Shown here: in pieces, positions 1 to 7,285 of the stretch
Numbering within the stretch: the stretch's first letter is position 1
Layout: every line of letters starts with the position of its first letter
Source: Rhizobiales bacterium 65-79
Lineage (GTDB): Bacteria; Pseudomonadota; Alphaproteobacteria; Rhizobiales; Rhizobiaceae
NCBI GenBank assembly: GCA_001896885.1
Contig: MKRJ01000016.1
Span: forward strand, 1-64,000
Direction: 5' to 3'
Length of the DNA: 64,000 nucleotides
Program-made: the position numbers and the translations under genes
Notes under the pieces: generated by a model
What the model saw: the letters and a program-made list of their open reading frames with translations, nothing else
Database searches by the model: none
What the model was told of the DNA's origin: nothing

Positions 1-306
1 CACAGATGTACACACAACGCCGCAGGCGGAACCATCCAACGGCTGAAACCAGCCCCCGCTACCGTCCGATCCCGGGCGAACCACCCTCCACTATCCTGCT
101 GCATGTCCTCATCCCTCCCAAAAGCATCGGCCACGCATCAAAATACGTCGCCGCGCAGCATAAAATTATATCGGGACACGACCTATGACTACCCTCCATG
201 CCTTCGACCATGGTTTAACTCCGGGATAAGTCGATGACCGGCACGCACAGAGGCAAAACCGTCGCTGTATACAATCGCGCGAGGCCCGCCGGGCGGCCAA
301 AATGGC
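1..306. other. Stretch with no recognised gene
   Basis: No convincing coding region, RNA or repeat is visible here. A short forward open frame near the left edge has no ribosome binding site and reads as low-information Pro/Arg/His-rich sequence. The stretch may hold the end of a feature lying to the left of the window. Confidence 0.4.
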
Positions 307-335
307 TTGAAATCGCCCCGCAATGCGGTTATCAC
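307..335 (+). promoter_or_regulatory. Probable sigma70-type promoter of tRNA-Thr
   Basis: TTGAAA at 307-312 and TATCAC at 330-335 are separated by 17 bases and end 29 bases before the tRNA. The -35 matches 5 of 6 and the -10 matches 4 of 6 consensus bases. Placement fits, but the assignment is by eye. Confidence 0.4.
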
Positions 336-364
336 CCGCGCCACCGGCGTTTCGGGCCGGGCCG

Positions 365-440
365 GCCGCTTTAGCTCAGTTGGTAGAGCACATCATTCGT
401 AATGATGGGGTCACGTGTTCGAGTCACGTAAGCGGCACCA
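365..440 (+). tRNA. tRNA-Thr (anticodon CGU)
   Basis: A complete cloverleaf can be folded. The acceptor arm GCCGCTT pairs with AAGCGGC, the D-arm is GCTC...GAGC, and the anticodon stem CATCA/TGATG carries the loop TTCGTAA with anticodon CGT. The T-arm is ACGTG/CACGT with loop TTCGAGT. The 3' CCA is encoded. The anticodon reads ACG (Thr). A copy of the 3' end lies just downstream at 460-470. Confidence 0.95.
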
Positions 441-470
441 AAATTTCACGTGAAACATCAAGCGGCACCA
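430..470 (+). repeat. 11-bp repeat of the tRNA 3' end flanking a parS-like site
   Basis: AAGCGGCACCA at 430-440 (end of tRNA-Thr with CCA) recurs exactly at 460-470. The 19 bases between the copies hold the parS-like palindrome. It could be a small tandem duplication or the scar of an integration and excision event at the tRNA end. No integrase is nearby. Confidence 0.6.
442..457. other. parS: parS-like ParB binding site (outlying copy)
   Basis: The 16-mer matches TGTTTCACGTGAAACA at 14 of 16 positions, with an intact TTTCACGTGAAA core. It lies outside any gene, about 37 kb left of the parAB-linked copies and about 30 kb left of oriC. Distant parS copies on both sides of the origin are common in bacteria with ParABS. 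Confidence 0.6.
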
Positions 471-607
471 GCATCTCCAAGAAGGCAGGTTTTTTCGGCA
501 GCGCCCGTTTCCGGTGCGGTCAAGCGCCCTGCCGCCATCGGCATCCGCGAAGACCGCCGAAACATGACCGGAGCGTGCGGCGAAACCCGACGCCGGACAG
601 ACACGGC

Positions 608-1153
608 TCACATGCCGGGCAGCATCCGCTGCATCACGCGATCGCGGCGCACGAAACGATGGTAAAGGGCCGCGGCAACGTGCAGGCCCACGAGCGGAAG
701 CAGGACGTAGGTCGCGAGCAGCGCGTGGACATCACCGGTCCAGCCCCAGCCGGCGCCGCGCGTGGCGACGATCTTCGGCATGACGAACAGGCCGAAAAAC
801 GAGACCGACATGCCGCGCCAGGAGGCATTGATCCAGCCGAGGACCGGCAGCGCCAGCAAGAGAAGATAAAGCAGCCAGTGGATGATCCGGGCCGAAGTGG
901 TCTGCCATGGCGGGACGCCCTCTTCCGGCCTCGGCTCCGGATGGGTCATTCGCCATGCCAAGCGGATGATGATGACCAGGAAAATCAGGACACCGACCGA
1001 AAAGTGAAGACTGATAAGGGCAGTCAGAGGCGTATTACGGCCAATGTGCGGCATGGTCCAGGCGATCGCGAACTGGACGATGAGCAGGGCGAAAACGAGC
1101 CAATGCAGCGCTTTCGCCGTTCCTGTGTACGTACCGTCTCCGCGTTCACCCAT
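608..1153 (-). CDS. Cytochrome b561 family membrane protein
   Basis: This 181-residue protein resembles the bacterial cytochrome b561/CybB family: small di-haem inner-membrane cytochromes that pass electrons to or from quinone. The N-terminus has GTAKALHWLVFALLI, giving the conserved early His at the start of the first helix. Four hydrophobic segments follow, at roughly 15-35, 48-68, 90-110 and 148-165, with further His residues (SLHFS near 49, VGLHVAAALYHRFV near the end) as likely haem ligands. Length is usual for the family. The start follows a G-rich Shine-Dalgarno tract. Neighbours give no functional hint. The family is confident; the physiological partner is unknown. Confidence 0.85.
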   Translation of the reverse strand: MGERGDGTYTGTAKALHWLVFALLIVQFAIAWTMPHIGRNTPLTALISLHFSVGVLIFLVIIIRLAWRMTHPEPRPEEGVPPWQTTSARIIHWLLYLLLLALPVLGWINASWRGMSVSFFGLFVMPKIVATRGAGWGWTGDVHALLATYVLLPLVGLHVAAALYHRFVRRDRVMQRMLPGM

Positions 1154-1211
1154 CTGCCATCGCCCCCCTGCCTCTCAATCCAATGGTTCCTCGATTCCGC
1201 AGTCGACCGGA

Positions 1212-1937
1212 CTAGGCGTCCCGATCGCGCGCCCTGGCCGCCCTGAGCATATAGCGATAGGTGCCGTCGAAGGCAGTGTTGGTGCTCGAGACCCAGTGGC
1301 TGTCGGCGCCGAGCGTTTCGCGGCTGGCATGGATGCGTCTCGCGCGCGCCTCCCGCTGCGCCTCCTCGCGCGGGGTCATCTCGACGAGTTCGACGTCGCT
1401 TTCCACGGGGATGACCAGGAACTGCATCATCGGTTCTCCCTCGCGGAAGATGTGGACGCCGCCCTCGGGCGGGGCCTTGAAGACGACGAAGGAGATCATC
1501 GGCCACCATTCCGTTCGAAGCAGCGCCGGCACGGCAATCGGGACCGTGTCGGTCGGATCCGTGTAGAAACGGGGATGCGGCTCGGTCCGGATCGCCCAGC
1601 CGGGACCGGCGTCGAAGTCGATCAGCAACTGATAGGTGTAGAAGTTCTCGCCGAACGGGCGGAAGGGCGGCCATTGCAGCCCGTCCTCGGGAGGCGGCCC
1701 GAAATCGCCAGAGAAGCGGACGCGACCGTCCTCCTTCGTCACCCGTAATTCGTTCCTGTAGGGATAGACGACCTCGATCCCGTATTGCGCGCCTTCGGTA
1801 AAGGGCATGCAATGCCAGACCTGCTCGTGCGAGCCGTCGCGGCGTGGACTGGGCGTACCTGCCCAGCCCGGCATGACAAGCTTCGTGCGACGCGGCTGAA
1901 GGCCTGGATTCTCCAGCCGGAACTTGACCTTCTGCAT
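1212..1937 (-). CDS. Conserved hypothetical protein, about 240 residues
   Basis: I do not recognise a characterised family; it may belong to an uncharacterised domain family (DUF6065-like is a guess). The product is soluble, with no signal peptide or membrane segment, and rich in Pro, Trp and aromatic residues. Examples are GLQWPPFRPFGENFYTYQ mid-protein and a C-terminal stretch HWVSSTNTAFDGTYRYML. The latter repeated-looking hydrophilic motif suggests a real conserved fold. An ATG at 1937 is preferred; a GTG ten codons upstream (1967) is an alternative, and neither has a strong ribosome binding site. It reads on the same strand as the cytochrome b561, 58 bases upstream of it, so the two could be co-transcribed. 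Confidence 0.6.
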   Translation of the reverse strand: MQKVKFRLENPGLQPRRTKLVMPGWAGTPSPRRDGSHEQVWHCMPFTEGAQYGIEVVYPYRNELRVTKEDGRVRFSGDFGPPPEDGLQWPPFRPFGENFYTYQLLIDFDAGPGWAIRTEPHPRFYTDPTDTVPIAVPALLRTEWWPMISFVVFKAPPEGGVHIFREGEPMMQFLVIPVESDVELVEMTPREEAQREARARRIHASRETLGADSHWVSSTNTAFDGTYRYMLRAARARDRDA

Positions 1938-2066
1938 GTCAGAACCGTCCACAAGACTTGCCGCCACGCGCCGGAACCCATCGTTCCGATTCGTCCGCGC
2001 AGCGCATCAGCAGCGAAGAGAGAATATCCATATCGCCGGCGGCAAGGCTATAGGCTTCGAATGAGA

Positions 2067-2094
2067 AGGAGGCGTCCGTTCATGACCGCCTCCT
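2067..2094 (-). terminator. Hairpin downstream of the histidine-rich gene
   Basis: AGGAGGCG at 2067-2074 and CGCCTCCT at 2087-2094 form an 8-bp stem with a 12-base loop, 15 bases past the stop codon of the histidine-rich gene. The trailing sequence on the minus strand (TCTCATT) is only weakly T-rich, so efficiency is uncertain. Confidence 0.45.
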
Positions 2095-2109
2095 GCCATG
2101 CAACGTGCC

Positions 2110-2520
2110 TCAGTCGCAGACCCGGTACCGTCTTATCACCCGATCGCCATACTCATCGATGTAGACCCGACGCTTGATATAGCATTCGCCGTAGCCGGGT
2201 CCGATCACGACGCCAAATCCGGGACGGAAGTGGTGATGATGATGGTGATAATAGTGATGGTGGTGGTGGTGGTGGTGGTGATGATGATAGTAGCGGTGGT
2301 GGTGGTGGTGGTGATATTGCACCAAATCGGGCTCCGGCGACTGTGAGCGTGCCAATTCGTCCGACAGAAGCACGGCTTCCGGATCCGTCACCGGGTTCAG
2401 CAAATCGGAATAGGACCGGGCGTCATGGACCGGCGACACGAAGACGGGAGCGGCTTGCGCTGCGGTGAAAGTCAGCGCGGCTCCTGCTGTGCCCATCAAG
2501 AACAGCTTGTAGGCTTTCAT
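2110..2520 (-). CDS. Histidine-rich exported protein
   Basis: A 136-residue protein with a signal peptide (MKAYKLFLMGTAGAALTFTA, cleavage likely after AQA). The middle, about residues 69-97, is an almost pure His/Tyr tract with more than twenty His in HHHHHHRYYHH-type runs. The C-terminal part, FRPGFGVVIGPGYGECYIKRRV and beyond, resembles the short basic tail seen in many small rhizobial exported proteins. The start at 2520 is chosen because GGAAGGAGCG sits just upstream; longer open frames to the left lack one. The His tract suggests binding or buffering of Zn, Ni, Cu or Co in the periplasm, but this is inference. No metal transporter is adjacent. The tract makes the DNA a CAC/CAT-like low-complexity run (2230-2315). 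Confidence 0.75.
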   Translation of the reverse strand: MKAYKLFLMGTAGAALTFTAAQAAPVFVSPVHDARSYSDLLNPVTDPEAVLLSDELARSQSPEPDLVQYHHHHHHRYYHHHHHHHHHHHYYHHHHHHFRPGFGVVIGPGYGECYIKRRVYIDEYGDRVIRRYRVCD

Positions 2521-2757
2521 TGGACGCTCCTTCCATAGGTGGCGGCAAACAACGCAAAGCTCCCCAAGCTGGTTGCACAAACCGGGCCGAATTCGGGCTT
2601 CCGGCGTCACAACAACGAAATTTTCCGTCACATAAGCGGAGCGAGAAGCCGACTGCGGAAAAGGGCGTTCGCCCTCCATCCGTCTGCAACCACGCCAAGG
2701 CTCGAACCCGTTCAAATGCAGCCAGCTCCGGCAGCCGGCCGGCAAGCCCGCCGATCG

Positions 2758-4158
2758 TCAGAGCCGATACGCCTCCTTCGCCAGCCGGTAGGCGAGGTCG
2801 TGGGCGATCCTGAGGGCTTCGTCCTCGTCCAGCCGATGGTCGGCGACGAGGCGGGCCAGATAGGCGCAGTCGACGCGACGCGCCATGTCGTGGCGGGCCG
2901 GGATCGACAGATAGGCGCGGGTGTCGTCGTTGAAACCGACCGTGTTGTAGAAGCCCGCCGTCTCGGTGGTGGTCTCGCGGAAGCGGCGCATGCCCTCGGG
3001 ACTGTCGAAGAACCACCAGGCCGGGCCGAGCTTCAACGCCGGATAGTGTCCGGCGAGCGGCGCCAATTCGCGCGAATAGGACGTCTCGTCGAGGGTGAAG
3101 AGGATGAGGGTGAGGCGCGGATCGTTGCCGAAAGCGTCGAGCAGCGGCTTCAGCGCGCGCACGTAGTCGGTCGGCTGCGGGATATCGGCGCCCATGTCCG
3201 GCCCGAAGGCGGCGAAGAGGCTGGGATTGTGATTCCGGTAGGAGCCCGGATGGATCTGCATGACCAGTCCGTCATCGAGGCTCATGCGCGCCATCTCGGT
3301 CAGCATCTGGGCGCGGAAGACCTCCGCGTCCTCCGGCGAGACCGTTCCCGACAGGATGCGGTCGAAGAGCAGCGCCGCCGCGCCCTTCGACAGGTCCGCG
3401 GTGCGGGCGGTCGGATGGCCGTGATCCGTCGCCGTGGCGCCGCGCTCCCTGAAATAGGCGCGGCGCGCCCGGTGGGCGGCGAGATAGCCCTCCCAGTCAA
3501 GCGCGTTGCCCGTTATCTCGACCAGCTTCCGCACATTGCCGGCAAAGCCGGCTGCCTCGGGATTGACGACGGCGTCCGGCCGGTAGGTAGGCACGACACG
3601 TCCGCCCCAGTCCGAGGCGCGGATGGCGTCGTGCGCGGCGAGGTCGTCGAGCGCGCCGTCGGTCGTCGCGATCACCTCGATGTTGAACTTGCGATAGAGC
3701 GCGCGCGGCCTGAGTTCCGGCGTTTGCAGGGCATCGGAAATCCGGTCGTAGAGCGCGTCGGCGTTCCTGAAGCCGAGCCGGTCGGCGATGCCGAACACCG
3801 TCTCCAGCGAATGCTCGAACCAGAGGCGGGAAGGGGTGCCGGCGAAAAGATGGAAATTCTCGGCGAACAGGCGCCAGATCCTGCGGCCGTCCGTCTCCAC
3901 CCCGGCGCCGTCGCGGCGTGCGATGCCGAGCGCTTCCAGCCGCACCCCCTGCGAATAGAGCATGCGCGTGACGTAGTGGTCGGGCTTGACGAAGAGGGTG
4001 GCGGGATCGGGAAAGGGCCCGTCCTCGGCATACCAGGAGGGATCGGTATGGCCGTGCGGCGAGACGATCGGCAGACCGGCGACGCTGTCGTAAAGCCGCC
4101 GGGCGATCTCGCGGGAAGCGGGTTCGATCGGAAAGAGCCTGTCGGGATGCAACGCCAT
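2758..4158 (-). CDS. uxaC: Uronate (glucuronate) isomerase
   Basis: This 466-residue protein has the usual UxaC length. UxaC interconverts D-glucuronate with D-fructuronate and D-galacturonate with D-tagaturonate, the first step of hexuronate breakdown in the cytoplasm. Amidohydrolase-type motifs are visible: the metal-binding SPHGHTDPSWY near residue 33, MQIHPGSYRNHNP mid-protein, and WWFFDSPEGMRRFRE with GFNDDTRAYLSIPARHDMAR near the end. The start has a strong GAGGGAGTGG ribosome binding site. No other uronate gene is adjacent, so it appears to be a single-gene unit. It fits a plant-polysaccharide lifestyle alongside the galactoside and xylose systems. Confidence 0.93.
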   Translation of the reverse strand: MALHPDRLFPIEPASREIARRLYDSVAGLPIVSPHGHTDPSWYAEDGPFPDPATLFVKPDHYVTRMLYSQGVRLEALGIARRDGAGVETDGRRIWRLFAENFHLFAGTPSRLWFEHSLETVFGIADRLGFRNADALYDRISDALQTPELRPRALYRKFNIEVIATTDGALDDLAAHDAIRASDWGGRVVPTYRPDAVVNPEAAGFAGNVRKLVEITGNALDWEGYLAAHRARRAYFRERGATATDHGHPTARTADLSKGAAALLFDRILSGTVSPEDAEVFRAQMLTEMARMSLDDGLVMQIHPGSYRNHNPSLFAAFGPDMGADIPQPTDYVRALKPLLDAFGNDPRLTLILFTLDETSYSRELAPLAGHYPALKLGPAWWFFDSPEGMRRFRETTTETAGFYNTVGFNDDTRAYLSIPARHDMARRVDCAYLARLVADHRLDEDEALRIAHDLAYRLAKEAYRL

Positions 4159-4423
4159 TTTCCACTCCCTCTCAGTGGATATTCTTCTCGTTGCGCTGCT
4201 GGATGCGCCAAACGGGGCATGTTGGCAAGCCCGGGCGTTCGAAAGGGTAGCCGAAGAGTAACCTCGACAGAAAGCAAAGTGGCCGCCGGCCGGAAAACCT
4301 GCCTGCGGCGGCGGCGGCGTAGGCTTTCCTCTCGCGGCGGCTCTTCCCGATGCGGGAGATACGGGGTCAGGACGATCCCGTAGGCCCCGGACTACCGCTT
4401 CAACGCCCTAACAGGAAGCTTCC

Positions 4424-4909
4424 CTAGTCGGCATCGTCGGCCGGAGCGGCATTGAGCTGGCCGTAGCGTTCCTCGCCGATCGACTTCAGGAGATCGATCT
4501 GCGTCTCGAGGAAATCGATATGGCCTTCCTCGTCCTTCAGGAGTTCCTCGAAGAGCTTCATGGTCACGTAGTCGCCGAGGTCGTGGCAGATCTCGCGCGA
4601 TCTCTTGTAGGAGGTGCGGGCGTCGTATTCGCCGGCGAGATCGGCATCGAGCACTTCCCTGACGTTCTGGCCGATCCGCAGCGGCCCGACAGATTGCGCG
4701 TTCGGATGACCTTCGAGGAAGACGATGCGCTCGATGATGCGATCGGCGTGGTGCATCTCCTCGATCGATTCCTCACGCTCCTTCTTCGCCAGCTTCAGGA
4801 AGCCCCAGTCTTCGAGAAGGCGGTAGTGCACCCAGTACTGGTTGACCGCCCCAAGCTCGAGGAACAGCGCTTCGTTAAGCCGCTCGATGATCTGGGTTTC
4901 GCCCTTCAT
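4424..4909 (-). CDS. bfr: Bacterioferritin
   Basis: A 161-residue haem-containing iron-storage protein that would assemble as a 24-mer and oxidise and mineralise Fe(II). Visible features are the ferroxidase and haem residues: Glu18 in [10 protein letters not shown], Glu51 and His54 in EEMHHAD, Met52 (haem axial ligand position), and the second-half helix [18 protein letters not shown]. The start at 4909 follows AGGAAG. It overlaps the upstream bfd gene by 35 bases, so the two are translated from one message. It is the last gene of the Irr-box operon that begins near 7.3 kb, and was chosen over a longer in-frame start that would run through bfd. Confidence 0.96.
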   Translation of the reverse strand: MKGETQIIERLNEALFLELGAVNQYWVHYRLLEDWGFLKLAKKEREESIEEMHHADRIIERIVFLEGHPNAQSVGPLRIGQNVREVLDADLAGEYDARTSYKRSREICHDLGDYVTMKLFEELLKDEEGHIDFLETQIDLLKSIGEERYGQLNAAPADDAD

Positions 4910-5186
4910 GCTTCCTGCTCCCGTAATGGCCGCGCAAACCGCGCACTCTGTCCAGGAACGGAAAGATCTCATCGCCGTCGATTCTGGAGCGGCGGTGATA
5001 CTCCTCCGTGACCCGGATGATGATTTCCACCACATTCGGGAAGCAGCCGCAACACCGCCCTCGCCTGCCGAGCGAATGATAGACCTTCGCCGGGACGATA
5101 AGCTGCCAGGGATCGGCATCGAGAAGCGCGATGATCGCGGCCTCGATCTCCTTTTCCTGGATGATGTTGCAATGGCAGATCAGCAT
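4875..5186 (-). CDS. bfd: Bacterioferritin-associated ferredoxin
   Basis: A 103-residue [2Fe-2S] protein. Bfd proteins donate electrons to bacterioferritin haem to mobilise stored Fe(III). The cluster ligands are visible: Cys4 and Cys6 in MLICHCNI, and Cys45/Cys48 in RCCGC (Cys46 is an extra cysteine). The family core is about 65-75 residues, so the tail of some 30 residues ([11 protein letters not shown] end) is longer than usual; it overlaps the bfr start and may simply be out-of-frame sequence read until the next stop. It begins 10 bases after the porin gene stops, so it sits in the same operon. Confidence 0.93.
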   Translation of the reverse strand: MLICHCNIIQEKEIEAAIIALLDADPWQLIVPAKVYHSLGRRGRCCGCFPNVVEIIIRVTEEYHRRSRIDGDEIFPFLDRVRGLRGHYGSRKHEGRNPDHRAA

Positions 5187-5196
5187 CTCACTACCG

Positions 5197-6306
5197 TCAG
5201 CATTCCGGCTTCTTGCTTCTGGTCGAGAAGCTGAAGCATTTTGTCAACCGGACTCCGATCATGTCGTTGTTGTCGCCGGCAACATGCTCCCGGCCATAGC
5301 CGACACTGAGGTCATAGCCGCCGTCGAACTCATAGCCGACCGAGGCCGCGACGAGGCGATCGTTCGTCTCGAAATCGCGGAAGCTGCCCGTCAGTTCTCC
5401 GTGCCAGGGACCGCGCTTCAGCGAACTGCCGACGGTCACATAGGTCGCGTCGTCCGCGGCGCCGGTATAATGCTCGAAATAGGCGAGTTCGCCGATCAGG
5501 CCAAGGGTGACGCCGTTGCCGATCTCGGTGTCCTTGGCAAGGCCGATGACGAAGCCGTTCTCGTCGCCGGCGTCGCTCTCCGTCCCCGTCTGGTGGCGGT
5601 AGCCGATATTGTACTTGAAGCCCTCAAGGCCCGGGATTTCCTCACCGGCCAGCGTGACGGAGAAATTGTCGAACTTACCCGTGTTGCCGGCGCCGCCATC
5701 GTAGTCGTGAAGGCGGCCGCGATTGTTGAACAGCGACTCGGAGAAGACGGTGGTGTCGGCAAAGAAGGTGTTCACCGCCAGCGTGTGCTTGCCGAAGCTG
5801 GTGTCAAACGTATAGGCGGCGCCCAGCGCCATGCGTTCCGTCAGTTCGTAGTCCTCGGCGTAGCGAGAGCCCCAAGGACCGGGGGTCACATCCCATGCGA
5901 AGCCGAAGGCGGGCTCATATTTGCCGGCGGTGAACGTCCAGTTGCCGACATCCGCCTGCAGGTCGAGCGTATCCATATAAAGGCCGATGCCGCACATGGT
6001 GCAATCTTCGGGAGGGAACGGACCCTTCACCTGCTCCAGGGTCAACCCGAGATTGACGGAGAAGACCTGGGTGAGCCCAAGTTTGAAGGCGGCAGTGCTG
6101 CCATGCATGTACAAATTGTTGAACTCGTTGGCCGGGTTGCTCGAGTGGAAGACCCAGTCATTGTCGAACTTCAGATTGATGACGCCATCGATATAAGGAT
6201 AGACGTCGGGCGCAGCGGTCTCGGGCTTGACATCGTCCGCGGCGAAGGCCGCGGTGGGCAGCGCGGCCATCAGCCCGGCCGCGAGTATCAAGGTGTTCCT
6301 GTTCAT
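5197..6306 (-). CDS. LbtU-like outer-membrane porin
   Basis: A 369-residue protein with a signal peptide (MNRNTLILAAGLMAALPTAAFA) followed by alternating amphipathic strands typical of an outer-membrane beta-barrel. It resembles the LbtU siderophore-porin family by overall look (VYPYIDGVINLKFDNDW, then repeated GY/GLT strands). Barrel proteins usually end on an aromatic residue. Here the likely terminal strand VRLTKCFSF is followed by nine extra residues. The start at 6306 is placed because GAGGGG lies 8 bases upstream; an ATG two codons earlier is too close. Its position next to bfd-bfr and downstream of an Irr-type box suggests ferric-chelate or siderophore uptake. No TonB box is apparent. 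Confidence 0.8.
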   Translation of the reverse strand: MNRNTLILAAGLMAALPTAAFAADDVKPETAAPDVYPYIDGVINLKFDNDWVFHSSNPANEFNNLYMHGSTAAFKLGLTQVFSVNLGLTLEQVKGPFPPEDCTMCGIGLYMDTLDLQADVGNWTFTAGKYEPAFGFAWDVTPGPWGSRYAEDYELTERMALGAAYTFDTSFGKHTLAVNTFFADTTVFSESLFNNRGRLHDYDGGAGNTGKFDNFSVTLAGEEIPGLEGFKYNIGYRHQTGTESDAGDENGFVIGLAKDTEIGNGVTLGLIGELAYFEHYTGAADDATYVTVGSSLKRGPWHGELTGSFRDFETNDRLVAASVGYEFDGGYDLSVGYGREHVAGDNNDMIGVRLTKCFSFSTRSKKPEC

Positions 6307-6337
6307 CGTCATATCCCCTCGAGATTCAGTCAATATC

Positions 6338-6352
6338 TGTTACGGTATAACA
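6338..6352. promoter_or_regulatory. TGTTA-N5-TAACA palindrome before the porin gene
   Basis: TGTTACGGTATAACA is a perfect 5+5 inverted repeat centred about 39 bases upstream of the porin start, overlapping the stop codon of the small exported peptide. It could be an operator for an internal promoter. I cannot name the regulator. Confidence 0.35.
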
Positions 6353-6519
6353 TTTCGAGACGCAATACCCAAACCTTCAACGCCACCGATGCGGTCTGCC
6401 GCCTTCGGTCCGGACGTTTCGGGGCGCGGCGCCGCGCTCGCCGGCAACGCCCAGATCGCCAGGGTAAGGGCCGCCGTGGCGATAACGGCAAGGCGTCTTT
6501 CCAGACCGGGGCTGATCAT
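6340..6519 (-). CDS. Small exported peptide, 59 residues, unknown
   Basis: The product has a clear signal peptide: basic start MISPGLERR, hydrophobic core LAVIATAALTLAIWAL, and cleavage likely after PASAA. About 30 mature residues follow, rich in Pro, Ser, Gly and Lys with no cysteine. The start lies 8 bases after the stop of the cysteine-rich gene, with GAGGGC upstream overlapping that stop, which suggests translational coupling. No family was recognised. Its place between a cysteine-rich protein and a porin in an Irr-box operon points to an envelope role in iron handling, by inference only. Confidence 0.5.
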   Translation of the reverse strand: MISPGLERRLAVIATAALTLAIWALPASAAPRPETSGPKAADRIGGVEGLGIASRNVIP

Positions 6520-6527
6520 GTTCGCCC

Positions 6528-7034
6528 TCAATGGACCGTCCTCCGCCCCGAGCGCATGAGAATGTCCTCGATCGCACCCGGGGGGATCGGCAGCAGCCTT
6601 TGCCCGAAGCCGGACAAGGCGGAGGCGAAATCGGCCGCGGCCTCGCCGACTTCGCGGGCTCGCGGCGGGCAAACCAAGCCGCCGAGGCAAAGCTCCGCCG
6701 AGCGCTCGTCCCGGTGCTGGTTGGCGGCGACGAGGCCGAGCGTCAGGCATTCGTCGCGGCAGATATGGCGGGCGCCAAAGGGAAAGGCGCGCAGCGGGCA
6801 GTGGACGCAGCGGCCGAGCGTGCGGATGAAATAGGAAAGCTGCGCCAATGCGATGCGCGCGTCCGCGCCGCCGAGGATGTCGGAATAGAGGCCCCAGGCC
6901 ATCTCCCAGGGAACGACCGAGCCGGTATCGTAGCCGGCCGTCCAGTGGCGATAGCCCTCGAGAACAAGCTTCTCGGCCGGCCGCTCGAAGTAGCAGCCGC
7001 CCGCGCCGTCACAATCCCCCGCGCCGTGAAGCAT
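6528..7034 (-). CDS. Cysteine-rich protein of unknown function, first main gene of the Irr-box operon
   Basis: A 168-residue soluble protein with no signal peptide or membrane segment. Eight cysteines are arranged as C-x5-C near the N-terminus (CDGAGGC), C-x2-C (RCVHCP), C-x3-C (ICRDEC) and C-x5-C (CLGGLVC). That spacing suggests an Fe-S cluster or metal site. Between them are aromatic helices such as HWTAGYDTGSVVPWEMAW. I do not recognise the family; it does not match the NifQ or FhuF cysteine patterns I know. The start at 7034 follows GGAG at a good spacing; the open frame continues upstream to 7178. Downstream come the small exported peptide, porin, bfd and bfr, and upstream two Irr-type boxes. 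A ferric reductase or ferredoxin-like role is a guess. Confidence 0.7.
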   Translation of the reverse strand: MLHGAGDCDGAGGCYFERPAEKLVLEGYRHWTAGYDTGSVVPWEMAWGLYSDILGGADARIALAQLSYFIRTLGRCVHCPLRAFPFGARHICRDECLTLGLVAANQHRDERSAELCLGGLVCPPRAREVGEAAADFASALSGFGQRLLPIPPGAIEDILMRSGRRTVH

Positions 7035-7152
7035 CGCCCGCTCCAGCCGGCCGCATGGCCAAACGGAAATTCGAAGGGTAGGAAACGGGATTTGCCGGCC
7101 GCCTCGGCAGCCTGTTCCCCGCATCACGGCGCGAGCACCGGATAAATGACAT
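7009..7152 (-). CDS. Possible short leader ORF before the cysteine-rich gene
   Basis: An ATG at 7152 follows a near-perfect GGAGG at 5-base spacing, stronger than any site for the cysteine-rich gene. It opens a different frame of 47 codons, rich in Arg, Pro and Ala, that stops 26 bases inside the next gene. It could be a coupled leader peptide, or a sign that the true N-terminus of the next gene is shifted. The encoded peptide shows no family features. Confidence 0.22.
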   Translation of the reverse strand: MSFIRCSRRDAGNRLPRRPANPVSYPSNFRLAMRPAGAGDASRRGGL

Positions 7153-7258
7153 GCCTGCCTCCAATCGAAAGGGTTCAAGGCCCTTGCATCAAAGGGTGCG
7201 CGCTTCTGCGCGCATCGGCCTTAAATACCGTCGATGGCAGCCGTGTCAAATGCTATCT

Positions 7259-7275
7259 TTTAGAATTATTCCAGC
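7259..7275. promoter_or_regulatory. Second, degenerate Irr-type box
   Basis: The 17-mer keeps the left half TTTAGAAT and the central ATTC of the Irr-type palindrome but differs at three right-hand positions. It lies 27 bases (start to start) from the perfect copy, which is a spacing that could place two dimers on about the same DNA face. Confidence 0.45.
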
Positions 7276-7285
7276 AAATCAATGA

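Noticed and set aside
323-1246. 307-codon open frame covering tRNA-Thr
   Set aside because: It runs through a complete tRNA and is antisense to cytochrome b561.
2230-2315. Trinucleotide-like tract resembling a repeat array or CRISPR
   Set aside because: It is the codon run for the histidine tract; there are no spacers and repeats are not uniform.
2539-4383. 614-codon open frame on the plus strand
   Set aside because: It is antisense to uxaC, has Arg/Gly/Ala-rich sequence without family features, and reflects the high GC content.
4949-4980. GGAAC-N16-CGTC on the plus strand
   Set aside because: It lies inside bfd, antisense, with no downstream gene in that direction.
5131-6834. 567-codon open frame on the plus strand
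   Set aside because: Antisense to the porin gene and neighbours; low-complexity translation and no recognisable domain.
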